DNA from: Catenulispora yoronensis | GTDB lineage: Bacteria > Actinomycetota > Actinomycetes > Streptomycetales > Catenulisporaceae | Assembly: GCF_039531695.1 (NCBI RefSeq) | Contig: NZ_BAAAQN010000020.1 | Span: 1-64,000, forward strand | Length of the DNA: 64,000 nt | Direction of reading: 5' to 3' | Shown: one piece after another, positions 8,979-17,552 of the stretch | Position numbering within the stretch: position 1 is the stretch's first letter | Layout: the number at the start of each line of letters is the position of its first letter | The notes under the pieces: generated by a model | The model's input: only the letters and a program-made list of their open reading frames with translations | Databases searched by the model: none | What the model was told of the DNA's origin: nothing | Made by a program: the position numbers and the translations under genes

Positions 8979-9593
8979 TCAGACGTTTTGTCCGTAGTGT
9001 CCGCGTTCCGTGAGAATCGCCCGCATCCCGCCGACGAGAATCCGCAGGCCGTGGTCGAAAACGACATCGGGGTCCAGGCCCGAGGCGGTCGCGGTCCGGA
9101 GCAGCGGGAAGGGCGTCACATCCGGGATCGCCCCGTCGCCGTGCTCCCGCGTGCCCTCGCGTTCCAGCGCCGACCCCGTGACGAAGTTGCTGATCGCCAA
9201 GATGCTGTGCAGGCTCTCCGCCGGCGTGAACCCCGCCGTTGTCAGGGCACTGACCATGGCCTCGATCCCGGGCAGCAGGTCCGGGGTGGGGCGGGTGCTC
9301 GCGGCCAGCCGCGCGGCGTCCCGGTGCTCGCCCAGGCCGCGGTAGAGGCGGGTGGTGCGCTCGACGAGCCACTCGTCCCAGGGCTGGCCGGGGCGCGGAA
9401 CGCGGAGCTCCTCCGTGCTCATCGCGACCAGCATGTGGTCCAGCAGCTCCTGCTTGTTCTTGAAGTGCCAGTAGAGCGCCGGGGCCTGCACGTCCAGGTC
9501 CTTGGCCAGCCGGCGCATGGACAGGCCGTCCAGGCCGACCTCGTCCAGGAGCTTGATGGCGGCGTCGACGATCGCTTCGCGTTCCAGCTTCAC
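8979..9593 (-). CDS. TetR-family regulator with TetR_C-type ligand domain
   Basis: A 204-residue repressor. The helix-turn-helix spans about residues 20-45 (LSMRRLAKDLDVQAPALYWHFKNKQELL), a pattern typical of the branch containing the tetracycline repressor itself, and the C-terminal part fits that ligand domain. Start is GTG at 9593 with only a weak ribosome-binding site. It is divergent from a FAD monooxygenase 69 bp away, and three AAC-N3-GTT elements occupy that gap. The arrangement suggests it represses the monooxygenase until an aromatic or drug-like ligand releases it; the ligand itself is unknown. Confidence 0.88.
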   Translation of the reverse strand: MKLEREAIVDAAIKLLDEVGLDGLSMRRLAKDLDVQAPALYWHFKNKQELLDHMLVAMSTEELRVPRPGQPWDEWLVERTTRLYRGLGEHRDAARLAASTRPTPDLLPGIEAMVSALTTAGFTPAESLHSILAISNFVTGSALEREGTREHGDGAIPDVTPFPLLRTATASGLDPDVVFDHGLRILVGGMRAILTERGHYGQNV

Positions 9594-9604
9594 CTTGACA
9601 GTTT

Positions 9605-9649
9605 AACGATGTTCAGGTCATGCTTAACACTGTTAAATTGAACGCCGTT
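9605..9649. promoter_or_regulatory. Three AAC-N3-GTT operator elements
   Basis: AACgatGTT (9605-9613), AACactGTT (9626-9634, extended to a perfect TTAACA-C-TGTTAA) and AACgccGTT (9641-9649) lie between the divergent TetR and monooxygenase genes. The centres are 21 and 15 bp apart, so the first two are on the same face of the helix. The third abuts the AAGGAG ribosome-binding site (9650-9655) of the monooxygenase, so a bound repressor there would block its transcription start region. Confidence 0.6.
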
Positions 9650-9662
9650 AAGGAGTGGTGAC

Positions 9663-11138
9663 ATGCAGGTCGTGGTGGTCGGGGGCGGACCGGTCGGGCT
9701 GATGGTCGCGTGCGAGCTGCGCTTGTCCGGGGTCGAGACGGTGGTACTGGAGCGGCTGACCGAGGTCGACCAGCGGGCCAAGGCCGGGGCGATCCAGGGC
9801 CGCGGGGTGGAGGCGCTGGACCGGCGCGGGCTGGGCGACCGGCTGCGCGCGCTCGGCGGGGAGCAGCTGCGCCAGTTCGTGGAGCGGCTGCGGGCGAACG
9901 GCCTGCGCGGCCACTTCGCCGGGATGTGGGTCCTGCGGGAGAGCGACTACGGCGAGGAGCGGATGCTGCCGGTCCCGCAGCAGGCGCTGGAGGCCGTGCT
10001 TGCCGAGCGCGCCGCCGAGCTGGGCGTCGAGGTGCGGCGCGGACAGGTGCTGCACGGCTGGGAGCAGGACGCCGACGGCGTCACCCTGACCTTGCAGGGC
10101 CCTGACTCCGACGAGCCCTACGAGCTGCGCGCCGACTGGCTGGTCGGCGCCGACGGCGGCCGCTCGACGGTGCGCAAGGGCGGCTCCTTCGCCTTCCCCG
10201 GCACCGACGGCGTGATCACCGGCTATCAGGCGATAGCCGACATCGACGACCCCGAGTTCCTGCCGCGCGGCTGGAACCGCACCGCCACCGGCTTCGCGGT
10301 CAACGGCCCCACCCCGGGCCGCCTGCTGCTGGTCGAGTTCGACGGCCCGCCGGCCGACCGGGACGCGCCGGTCACGGTCGAGGAGTTCCAAGGTGCGCTG
10401 CGCCGGATCAGCGGCGCCGACGTCACCGTGCACTCCGTGTCCTCGGTGACCCGCTTCACCGACAACGCGCGCCAGGCCGACACCTACCGCGAGGGCCGCG
10501 TGCTGCTGGCCGGCGACGCCGCGCACATCCACTCCCCGTTCGGCGGCCAGGGCCTGAACCTGGGCCTGGGCGACGCGGTCAACCTGGGCTGGAAGCTCGC
10601 CCTGGTGGCGCGGGGCCGGGCCCCCGAGGCGCTGCTCGACACCTACACCGCCGAGCGCCACCCGGTGGCCGAGCGGGTGCTGGACAACACCCGCGCCCAG
10701 GTCGCGCTGATGCGGCCCGGCCCGCACACCGACGCCCTGCGCGGCATCTTCACCAAGCTGCTGGAACAGGACGACGCCAACCGCTGGCTGACCGACCTGA
10801 TGGGCGGCAACGACCTGCGCTACGACTTCGGCGCGAAGACCGACCTGATCGGCCGGTTCTGCCCCGACCTGGAGGTGGGGACCGCCGACGGCCCGGTGCG
10901 CCTGGCCGAGCTCCAGCGGTCCGGGCGCGGGCAGGTGCTCGTGTTCGACGCCGATGAGCGGTGGGGCGAGACGGCCGCCGGGTGGGCCGACCGCGTCGAC
11001 GTCACCTACGGCACCTGCGCGGACGCCCCCTCCGGGGCGCTGCTGGTCCGGCCCGACGGCTTCGCGGCCTGGACGGCGGAGTCCGAGGAGCCGCTGGCGG
11101 ACGCGCTCACCCGCTGGTTCGGTCCGGCAGTCCGGTGA
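9663..11138 (+). CDS. FAD-dependent aromatic-ring monooxygenase (Rox/TetX-like class A)
   Basis: A 491-residue class A flavoprotein monooxygenase. The FAD-binding Rossmann motif VVVVGGGPVGL is at the N-terminus, the DG motif GADGGRSTVR is near residue 160, and the GD motif GDAAHIHSPFGGQGLNLGLGD is near residue 283; a thioredoxin-like C-terminal domain follows. The family uses NAD(P)H and O2 to hydroxylate aromatics and includes polyketide-tailoring enzymes and rifampicin- and tetracycline-inactivating enzymes. AAGGAG at 9650-9655 sets the start at ATG 9663. It is probably induced when the divergent TetR releases its triple operator, which fits a drug- or phenol-responsive pair. The actual substrate is unknown. 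Confidence 0.87.
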   Translation: MQVVVVGGGPVGLMVACELRLSGVETVVLERLTEVDQRAKAGAIQGRGVEALDRRGLGDRLRALGGEQLRQFVERLRANGLRGHFAGMWVLRESDYGEERMLPVPQQALEAVLAERAAELGVEVRRGQVLHGWEQDADGVTLTLQGPDSDEPYELRADWLVGADGGRSTVRKGGSFAFPGTDGVITGYQAIADIDDPEFLPRGWNRTATGFAVNGPTPGRLLLVEFDGPPADRDAPVTVEEFQGALRRISGADVTVHSVSSVTRFTDNARQADTYREGRVLLAGDAAHIHSPFGGQGLNLGLGDAVNLGWKLALVARGRAPEALLDTYTAERHPVAERVLDNTRAQVALMRPGPHTDALRGIFTKLLEQDDANRWLTDLMGGNDLRYDFGAKTDLIGRFCPDLEVGTADGPVRLAELQRSGRGQVLVFDADERWGETAAGWADRVDVTYGTCADAPSGALLVRPDGFAAWTAESEEPLADALTRWFGPAVR

Positions 11139-11169
11139 ACGCATAACAAACGCATAGCGAAAACAGAAC

Positions 11170-11203
11170 ACTGAGGGGCCGACCGCCGGGTCGGCCCCTC
11201 AGT
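11170..11203 (+). terminator. Strong hairpin downstream of the monooxygenase
   Basis: A perfect 15-bp stem (11170-11184 with 11189-11203, reading ACTGAGGGGCCGACC on the left) closes a GCCG tetraloop 31 bp after the monooxygenase stop. There is no T-tract downstream, as is common for actinobacterial terminators. Confidence 0.75.
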
Positions 11204-11368
11204 GCCGTGTAACGACTACCGGCCATCGGCGCGTCTTTCACAGGAAACGTATTCGTTCTTCGACCTTAAGACTTTCCCAGCGGCTACCATCGAAAATCTG
11301 CTCGGCGCGCGTGGCGGCCGCCGGCTCGGTGCGGCGGTTCCCTCCTCGGTGCCCAGGAGTGTGTCAGA

Positions 11369-14300
11369 GTGTTGCGATTCGGAGTCCTCGGGCCCCTGGA
11401 AGTGCATGCCGAGGGACGTCGGGTGGACGTCCCCGGGGCCAAGCTGCGGGCGCTGCTGGCGGTGCTGCTGTTCCACGCCGGCGAGCCGGTGCCGGCCGCC
11501 ACGCTGCGGCAGGCGCTGTGGGGCGACCGGCCGCCGGCCAGCGCGACCGCGTCGTTGCAGAACCACGTGGCGCGGCTGCGGCGGCTGCTGGAGGCGGCGG
11601 AGCCACCCGGACCGGCCGGACCACCCGGATCGCCCGGACCACCCGGACCACCCGGGCCGGGTGATCCGGGCGATCCGGGCGATCCGGCCGGAGCGGGCTC
11701 GTCGAGCGGAGGCGACGAGACGACCGGGATCGGGATCGGGAGCGGGATCGGCGTCGGTATCGAGACGAGAATGGGAGCTGGGACCAGAGCTGGGACCAGG
11801 ACTGGTCCCGGGGCCGGGACTGCGACTGGCGGAATCAGCACCCGAATCAGCACCGCCGAGGAGCCGCCCGGCGCCCGCCACCCGGCCCGCATCGACGCCG
11901 TCGGCTCGGCCTACCGGATCCGCGTGGCCGAGGGCGAACTCGACGCCGCCGTCTTCACCCGCCTCGCCGGCTACGCGCGCCAGGCCCACCAGGCCGACGA
12001 CTGGCCCGCCGTCGGCCGGTGGACGACCGAGGCGCTGGTGCTGTGGCGCGGCACCCCGGTCTCCGACACTCCCGTCGACCTGCTCGGACCCGCGGTGCGC
12101 GAACTCGTGGAGATCCGCCTGGAGACCCTGGAGTGGTACTTCGACGCGGCGCTGCGGCTCGGGCGCCACGAGGGACTCGTGTCCCGGCTGACGAAGGCCA
12201 CGGGCGAACACCCGCTGCGCGAGGGCCTGCACGTCCAGCTGATGGAGGCCCTGCACCGGTCCGGCGGCCGCGCCGAGGCGCTGGAGGTTTTCCGGCGGCT
12301 GCGACGCGCGCTGGTCGACGAGCTGGGCATCGAGCCGTCGGCCGTGGCGCGGGAGACGCAGCGGCGCATCCTCGCCGCCGACGGGGATGCGCCATCTGTT
12401 CCGCTTCCGCCGACAGCGCAGGCCGACCCGGAGCCCGCTCATCAGGGGCCTGCCATCACGGTGCCCGAGCGCGCGCCCGAGCCTTCGACCCGGACCACGG
12501 ACGTCCCGGATCCGGCGTCCGACGGCGAAGCGGCGTCCGTCACCGCCGTCACCGCCGTCGCCGCTGCCGTCGCCACCGCCGCAGCGGCCGGCACCGTGAC
12601 TGCGTCCACCGCCCCCGCACCCACTCCCGCCGACGACCCCGACCAGCCCCCGCCCACCCCGGCCAACCTGCCCCGCGACATCACCGGCTTCACCGGCCGC
12701 GACGCGGAGACCGCCGGCCTGCTCGACGCCGTCGCCACCGCCGCCGCGCACCGGTCCTCGCCCGGCGCGACCGCGCCGATCTTCAGCATCGACGGCATGC
12801 CCGGCGTCGGCAAAAGCGCGTTCGCCGTGCACCTGGCGCACCGCCTCGCCCCGGAGTTCCCGGACGGCCAGCTCCACCTCGCCCTCCAGGGCCACACCCC
12901 CGGCGCGCAGCCGATGAACGCCGCCGACGCCGCGGCCGCGCTGCTGCTCCAGGTCGGCGTCCCGCCGGAACGGATCCCGGCCGATCCGGCGGCGCGCGCC
13001 GGGCTGTGGCGCGCACGGCTGGCCGGCAAGCGCATGCTGCTCCTGCTCGACGACGTGGCGAACAGCGACCAGGTCCGGCCGCTGCTGCCCGGGTTCGGCG
13101 CCGGCGGCTGCCTGGTGCTGCTGACCAGCCGGCGCCGGCTGATGGCGCTGGACGACGCCGTGCCGGTGACACTCGACGTGCTCAGCGCCGACGACGCCGC
13201 GCGGCTGTTCGCGGTGCGCGCGGCGCGCGCCGGGGTGGGCGCCGACGACCCGGGGGTCCGGGAGGTCGTGCGCCTGTGCGGACGGCTGCCGCTGGCCGTG
13301 CATCTGATGGCCTCGCGCCTGCGGCACTACCCGGTGTGGCAGACCGCCGACCTGGTCGCCGACCTGGCCGAGGCGAACCGCCGGATGACCGCGCTCAGCG
13401 CCGAGGACGTCTCGGTGTCGGCGGTGTTCGCCTGCTCCTATCGCGACCTGGCCCCGGAGCGGCAGCGGTTGTTCCGGCTGCTCGGGCTGCCGCCGGGCGA
13501 CGACATCGAGCCCTACGCGGCGGCGGCGCTGAGCGGCGTGGAACCGGCGCAGGCGTGGCTGGCGCTGCGGGATCTGGAGGAGCGGCACCTGGTGGAGGAG
13601 CCGGTGCGGGGCCGGTACCGGATGCACGATCTGCTGCGCGAGCACGCGCGGTCGCTGGCGACCGTGGACGAGTTGGAGACCCGGGAGTCGGCGGTGCGGC
13701 GGCTGCTGCACCACTACCTGGCCACGGCGGTCGCGGCCGACCGGCTGCTCGCGCCCGGCGGCCACGCCGACCGTCCGCGGCTGCTGGAGCGGCTGTCGGT
13801 CGACCGCCGGGCCCGGGGCGCCGTGCCGCTGCGCGACGAGGCGGAGGCAGTGGCCTGGTTCACTGCTGAGTCGGCCAACGTACTGGCGCTGACCGAAGCG
13901 GCCGCGTCCGAACATCCGGCCGAGATTGTGGCGCTGGCGACGGCCTTCTACGAGTTCCTGCGGGGACGGAGCCAATGGGGACCGGCGTGGACGTTGAACC
14001 GGCTCGCCCTGGCGGCGGCGCGGCGAACGCGCGACGTGCGGGGCGAGGCGGCGACGCTGCTGCGCGGCGGTGTCCTGCAACGCTATCTGGGTGCTTTCCG
14101 CGACGGCGAGAAGGACCTGATGCAGGCGTGGGAGATGTACCGCACGATGGACGAGCCGGCGGCGCAGGCCTGGGCGCTCGCCGAGGTCGGCGATGTGCGG
14201 CGGGTGCTGGGGGAGTACGCCGCCGCCGAGGCGGACCTCCGGGAGGCGCACGCGCTGTACGAGCGTCTCGGGGACCGCATCGGGCAGGCGCAGACGCTGG

Positions 14301-15160
14301 TCACGCGGGCCCACATCCAGCAGATGCTGGGGGAGTACGCCGCCGCGACGGAGAACCTCGGTACGGCGTTGCTGCTGTACCGGGAGGTCGGCCACCGGCG
14401 CGGGCAGGCCAACGCGTTGGCGCATCTCGGCGACCTGAACCAGTCGATGGGCCGGTACGGCGACGCCGAGGAGATGCATCTTCAGGCTTTGGGGCTGTTC
14501 CGCGCGATCGACAGCCGGCTCGGGCAAGCCAATGCCCTGATTGACATGGCCTACGTCCAGCGCCTCACCGGCCGCTACGCCGCCGCCGCCGAAGCGCTCA
14601 CCTCGGCGCTGGAGCTGCTGCACACCGACACGATGCCGTTGGGGACGGCCAACGCGCTGTTCCAGTTGGCGTGTGTGCGCCTCGCCACCGGCGACGCGAC
14701 GGCGGCCGCGGCGTTGCTGACCGAATCACTGGCGTTGTGCCGGGCGATGGGCAGCCGCCCCGGGGAGGCGCACGTCCTGCTGCACCGGGGTGCCGTGGAC
14801 CGCAAGCTCGGCAAGCTGGACGAGGCCCGGAGCCACATGGTCGAGGCGCTGAGCCTTTTCACAGCGCTCGACGACCGGGCCGGGCAGGCCGAGGCCCACA
14901 ACATGATCGGGTTCCTCGCCGACGATCGAGGCGATCCCGGTGAGGCGCGGGCGCATCACGAGTCCGCGTTGGAGATCGCCAAAGCGATCGGGGCCCCGCT
15001 GGAGGAGGCGCGCGCGTTGGAGGGGATCGGCGTGAGCCATTGGCGGCAAGGCCGTGCGGACCTGGCGCGGCCGGGATTGGCGGAGTCGCTGGCGATCCAT
15101 CGGCGGTTGCGGGACGCGGAGACGGGACGGGTCGAACGCCGACTGCTCGATGTCGGATAA
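11369..15160 (+). CDS. SARP/AfsR-type regulator: winged helix, BTAD, NB-ARC, TPR
   Basis: A 1263-residue regulator. Domains in order: OmpR-like winged-helix DNA-binding domain beginning MLRFGVLGPLEV; bacterial transcriptional activation domain (BTAD, about 185-340) with LREGLHVQLMEALHRSGRA-type sequence; a low-complexity linker (about 345-430); an NB-ARC ATPase with P-loop GMPGVGKS near 476 and LLLLDDV as Walker B; then tetratricopeptide repeats of about 40 residues (850-1250). Such proteins activate antibiotic or morphological genes. AGGAG (11355-11359) fixes GTG 11369. Uniquely, about 93 residues of collagen-like and Gly-rich sequence split the DNA-binding domain (see 11603-11885). No biosynthetic cluster adjoins it, so its target is unknown. 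Confidence 0.9.
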   Translation: MLRFGVLGPLEVHAEGRRVDVPGAKLRALLAVLLFHAGEPVPAATLRQALWGDRPPASATASLQNHVARLRRLLEAAEPPGPAGPPGSPGPPGPPGPGDPGDPGDPAGAGSSSGGDETTGIGIGSGIGVGIETRMGAGTRAGTRTGPGAGTATGGISTRISTAEEPPGARHPARIDAVGSAYRIRVAEGELDAAVFTRLAGYARQAHQADDWPAVGRWTTEALVLWRGTPVSDTPVDLLGPAVRELVEIRLETLEWYFDAALRLGRHEGLVSRLTKATGEHPLREGLHVQLMEALHRSGGRAEALEVFRRLRRALVDELGIEPSAVARETQRRILAADGDAPSVPLPPTAQADPEPAHQGPAITVPERAPEPSTRTTDVPDPASDGEAASVTAVTAVAAAVATAAAAGTVTASTAPAPTPADDPDQPPPTPANLPRDITGFTGRDAETAGLLDAVATAAAHRSSPGATAPIFSIDGMPGVGKSAFAVHLAHRLAPEFPDGQLHLALQGHTPGAQPMNAADAAAALLLQVGVPPERIPADPAARAGLWRARLAGKRMLLLLDDVANSDQVRPLLPGFGAGGCLVLLTSRRRLMALDDAVPVTLDVLSADDAARLFAVRAARAGVGADDPGVREVVRLCGRLPLAVHLMASRLRHYPVWQTADLVADLAEANRRMTALSAEDVSVSAVFACSYRDLAPERQRLFRLLGLPPGDDIEPYAAAALSGVEPAQAWLALRDLEERHLVEEPVRGRYRMHDLLREHARSLATVDELETRESAVRRLLHHYLATAVAADRLLAPGGHADRPRLLERLSVDRRARGAVPLRDEAEAVAWFTAESANVLALTEAAASEHPAEIVALATAFYEFLRGRSQWGPAWTLNRLALAAARRTRDVRGEAATLLRGGVLQRYLGAFRDGEKDLMQAWEMYRTMDEPAAQAWALAEVGDVRRVLGEYAAAEADLREAHALYERLGDRIGQAQTLVTRAHIQQMLGEYAAATENLGTALLLYREVGHRRGQANALAHLGDLNQSMGRYGDAEEMHLQALGLFRAIDSRLGQANALIDMAYVQRLTGRYAAAAEALTSALELLHTDTMPLGTANALFQLACVRLATGDATAAAALLTESLALCRAMGSRPGEAHVLLHRGAVDRKLGKLDEARSHMVEALSLFTALDDRAGQAEAHNMIGFLADDRGDPGEARAHHESALEIAKAIGAPLEEARALEGIGVSHWRQGRADLARPGLAESLAIHRRLRDAETGRVERRLLDVG
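11603..11885 (+). repeat. Collagen-like and Gly-rich repeat insertion within the SARP gene
   Basis: Residues about 79-172 consist of a Gly-X-Y run (GPAGPPGSPGPPGPPG, then GDP three times), a serine-rich hinge, a GIGIGSGIGVGI run and an AGTRAGTRTG run. In ordinary SARPs the VARLRRLL helix is followed almost directly by the wing hairpin (here DAVGSAYRIRV), so this block sits between the recognition helix and the wing. The DNA is built from short GC-rich units, which suggests slippage growth. Confidence 0.75.
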
Positions 15161-15187
15161 GGGGCCGATGATCGGTAGCATGCACTG

Positions 15188-16162
15188 ATGATCGACTACA
15201 GCGGGTTCGCCGGCCGTCTCGCCGCGTGCGAGGACCGGGCCGCGCGCTGGGATCTCCTGCGTGAAGTGCAGCGGGAGTGGGGGTTCGTCGGGGCGGGGAA
15301 TGTCTGGGAGCCGCGGACGGAGTGGCCGCCGGCGGACATGACCGGTGACTCCGAGCCCGAGGACGAGGAGTTCGAGGGCTTCGACGAGGCCGACGAGGAC
15401 TACGGGTACGCCGCGGTGGTGCCGCCGGCGATCAACGAGTGGTACGCGCTGGCGGAGAACTCCTTCAGCCAGATGCCGTTCCTGTACTGGACGCATCCGA
15501 TGGACCGGCCGTGCCGCTACCCCGATGCGCGCACCGTCTTTTACTTGCGCAAGCACGACATCGCCGAGGACGTGATCCCGCCGTTCCACGGCATATTCAT
15601 GGCCGAGTACGAGGCCTGTTTCAGTTGGGGATACCGGGAGTCCGACGCCATGAAGGACGACGACCCGCCGGTCTACGTCCTGAACTACGCGCGCCCGGAG
15701 TGGGAGCTCGCCGAGGACCTCGCGGACGGCCCCGACGATCCCCGGTGCATGGAGCTGACCGCTCGCAGCATCACGGAGTGGGCTCTGGCGTTCGCGATGG
15801 TCAACATTCCGTTCTCGGCGCAGCACGTGCTCTCCACACTGCGGGCCGAGCCCGAGAAGGGCGATCCGGGCGTGTTCGACGCCGCGGCTGTCGCGCAGCA
15901 CACCATCGCCGATTACAGCACCCTGACCGACGACCAGCGCGCTCGCCTTGACGAGGCGTACCCGTCGCTCGGATTCCTGACGTGGCAGGACTTCGGCGCC
16001 AACCAGCTTCGCGGCGGTCCCGACGTGGTCCTGAACCACAAGACGGATCCCGACGACCCGGACGCCAACGGGAGCCTGTCGATCGCGGCTCGCACGCCCG
16101 AGGCGATGGCTGCGGTGGTCGAGCGGCTGGGGCTGGACGACAACACGCCTCCCGAGATCTAG
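15188..16162 (+). CDS. Acidic protein of unknown function
   Basis: A 324-residue soluble, strongly acidic protein without signal peptide or membrane segment. Notable parts are a Glu/Asp-rich patch around residues 55-75, an INEWYALAEN motif, several Trp and Tyr clusters, and a YPSLGFLTWQDFG region near the C-terminus. The general look recalls SMI1/KNR4 (SUKH) immunity-like proteins, which also carry such WY-rich acidic segments, but I cannot confirm that. It begins 27 bp after the SARP regulator and may be transcribed with it. Start is ATG at 15188. A hairpin 163 bp downstream probably ends the transcript. Confidence 0.65.
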   Translation: MIDYSGFAGRLAACEDRAARWDLLREVQREWGFVGAGNVWEPRTEWPPADMTGDSEPEDEEFEGFDEADEDYGYAAVVPPAINEWYALAENSFSQMPFLYWTHPMDRPCRYPDARTVFYLRKHDIAEDVIPPFHGIFMAEYEACFSWGYRESDAMKDDDPPVYVLNYARPEWELAEDLADGPDDPRCMELTARSITEWALAFAMVNIPFSAQHVLSTLRAEPEKGDPGVFDAAAVAQHTIADYSTLTDDQRARLDEAYPSLGFLTWQDFGANQLRGGPDVVLNHKTDPDDPDANGSLSIAARTPEAMAAVVERLGLDDNTPPEI

Positions 16163-16324
16163 CGTTCCCGAGGGAACCGGTCGGAGACGGATTCCGCTCC
16201 TGGGCTTTCGCCTGGTTAGCACGAGCCGAAGCTCTCAGGCCCGGATCAGAGCGACGAAGCACTCTGACCCTGCCCTACCTTAGGGACGTTATAGATACGA
16301 AGTATCCGTTTCCTGCGCACCGGG

Positions 16325-16360
16325 AGGCGCACCCGACAGCATTCCGGATCGGGTGCGCCT
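16325..16360 (+). terminator. Hairpin with short T-run
   Basis: AGGCGCACCCGA (16325-16336) pairs perfectly with TCGGGTGCGCCT (16349-16360), and TT follows directly. It lies between the convergent unknown gene (ending 16162) and aldo/keto reductase gene (ending 16473) and can terminate the former. The rest of the 310-bp gap holds no gene that I can support apart from the tandem repeat that follows. Confidence 0.65.
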
Positions 16361-16378
16361 TTGTCGAGCCGATTCCGG

Positions 16379-16483
16379 CCTACTGCTCGGCCTACTGCTC
16401 GATCTGCTCTACCTACTGCCCGACCTACTGCCCGATCTACTGCCCGATCTACTGCCCGATCTACTGCCCGATCTACTGCTCGA
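16379..16483. repeat. 12-bp tandem repeat on the aldo/keto reductase stop codon
   Basis: Eight units of CCTACTGCCCGA or close variants (TCTACTGCCCGA, CCTACTGCTCGG), with one 9-bp short unit at 16403-16411, run from 16379 to 16483. Read on the minus strand each unit contains CAGTAG in the reductase frame, so the reductase stop (16473-16475) is in the first unit reached and each following 12-bp step repeats an in-frame TAG. Confidence 0.85.
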
Positions 16484-17420
16484 CTCGTGCCGACACCGCG
16501 TCGAGCTCCGCGACCTCGTCCGCGTCGAGCTCCAACCCGGCGGACGCCAGCAGGGCGGGCAGCTGATCCACGACGCGGGCGCTCGCGAGCGGAGCGGCGA
16601 TCTGCGGGCGCTGACGCAGCCACGCGAGGGCGACGGTGGCCGGTTCGACGCCATGGTGGGCCGCGATCGTGTGCAGCGCGTCCACCACGGCGAGGCCGGC
16701 GTCGGACAGATAACCGGCGGCCGCCCCGCCCCGCGCCGAGCTCTGGAGGTCGTCCTTGGTGCGGTACTTGCCGGTCAGGAAACCGCTGGCCAGCGCGTAG
16801 TAGGGAAACACAGCGAGCTGCTCCTCGGCGGCGATCGGGGCGATCCCCGCTTCGTAGTCGGCCCGCTTCACCAGGTTGTAGTGCGGCTGGAGCGCCACGG
16901 GCAGCGTGAGGCCGTCGCGGCGGGCGACGGCGAACCATTCGCGGATGCGCTCGGGGCTGTAGTTGGACAGGCCGATGGCGCGGACCTTGCCCGCCTTCAC
17001 CAGGGCGTCGAAGGCGGCGGCGGTCTCGGCCAGCGGCGTGCTCCGGTCGTCGAAGTGGGCGTAGTAGAGGTCGATGTAGTCGGTCTGAAGGCGCTTGAGG
17101 GAGGCGTCGGCGGCGGCCGCGACGGTGTCGGGGGCCAGGCCGCGGAAGTCGGGGTGGGAGCTGACCTTGGTGGCGACCACGACGTCGCCGCGGTTGGCGC
17201 GCTTCGCCATCCAGGCGCCGATGATCGTCTCCGACTCGCCGCCGTGGTTCCCGGGCACCCAGGCGGAGTAGCCGTCGGCGGTGTCGACGAGCGTGCCGCC
17301 GGCAGCGGTGAAGGCGTCCAGGACGTCCTCCGAGGTCGCCTCGTTGCTGGTCCATCCGAAGGTGTTGCCGCCCAGCGCCAGCGGGAAGATCTCGATGCCG
17401 CCGAGTCCGATGGTTGTCAT
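16473..17420 (-). CDS. Aldo/keto reductase
   Basis: A 315-residue AKR. Visible family motifs: GGTLVDTADGYS with the catalytic-site Asp and Tyr, VVATKVSSHPD around the active Lys, a DLYYAHFDDRSTPLAET stretch with the catalytic His region, and GLSNYSPERI. It is an NADPH-dependent reductase of aldehydes or ketones, resembling the YajO/IolS-type branch. ATG at 17420 gives the natural N-terminus. The reading frame before it stays open far upstream but is a shadow of the opposite gene. The stop lies inside a 12-bp repeat array. The gene is divergent from an NAD-dependent epimerase 132 bp away, perhaps a sugar-acid pair. Confidence 0.88.
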   Translation of the reverse strand: MTTIGLGGIEIFPLALGGNTFGWTSNEATSEDVLDAFTAAGGTLVDTADGYSAWVPGNHGGESETIIGAWMAKRANRGDVVVATKVSSHPDFRGLAPDTVAAAADASLKRLQTDYIDLYYAHFDDRSTPLAETAAAFDALVKAGKVRAIGLSNYSPERIREWFAVARRDGLTLPVALQPHYNLVKRADYEAGIAPIAAEEQLAVFPYYALASGFLTGKYRTKDDLQSSARGGAAAGYLSDAGLAVVDALHTIAAHHGVEPATVALAWLRQRPQIAAPLASARVVDQLPALLASAGLELDADEVAELDAVSARVEQ

Positions 17421-17552
17421 GATGGGTACCTCTTCCTGAGTCCGGTGGCCGTCTAAGCGGGCACCGGTCAAGGATCGGACATCGGAGCCGCCCGTGCCAT
17501 CAGTCGGATGGCTGTCTGCCCGGTCGGCCAGTGGTGAGGGAGGACGTGGCAC

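Noticed and set aside
16379..16483. The 12-bp array as part of a leucine-rich protein read on the plus strand
   Set aside because: The plus frame (repeats of LLPD) has no supported ribosome site and continues antisense across the aldo/keto reductase; it is a by-product of the repeat.
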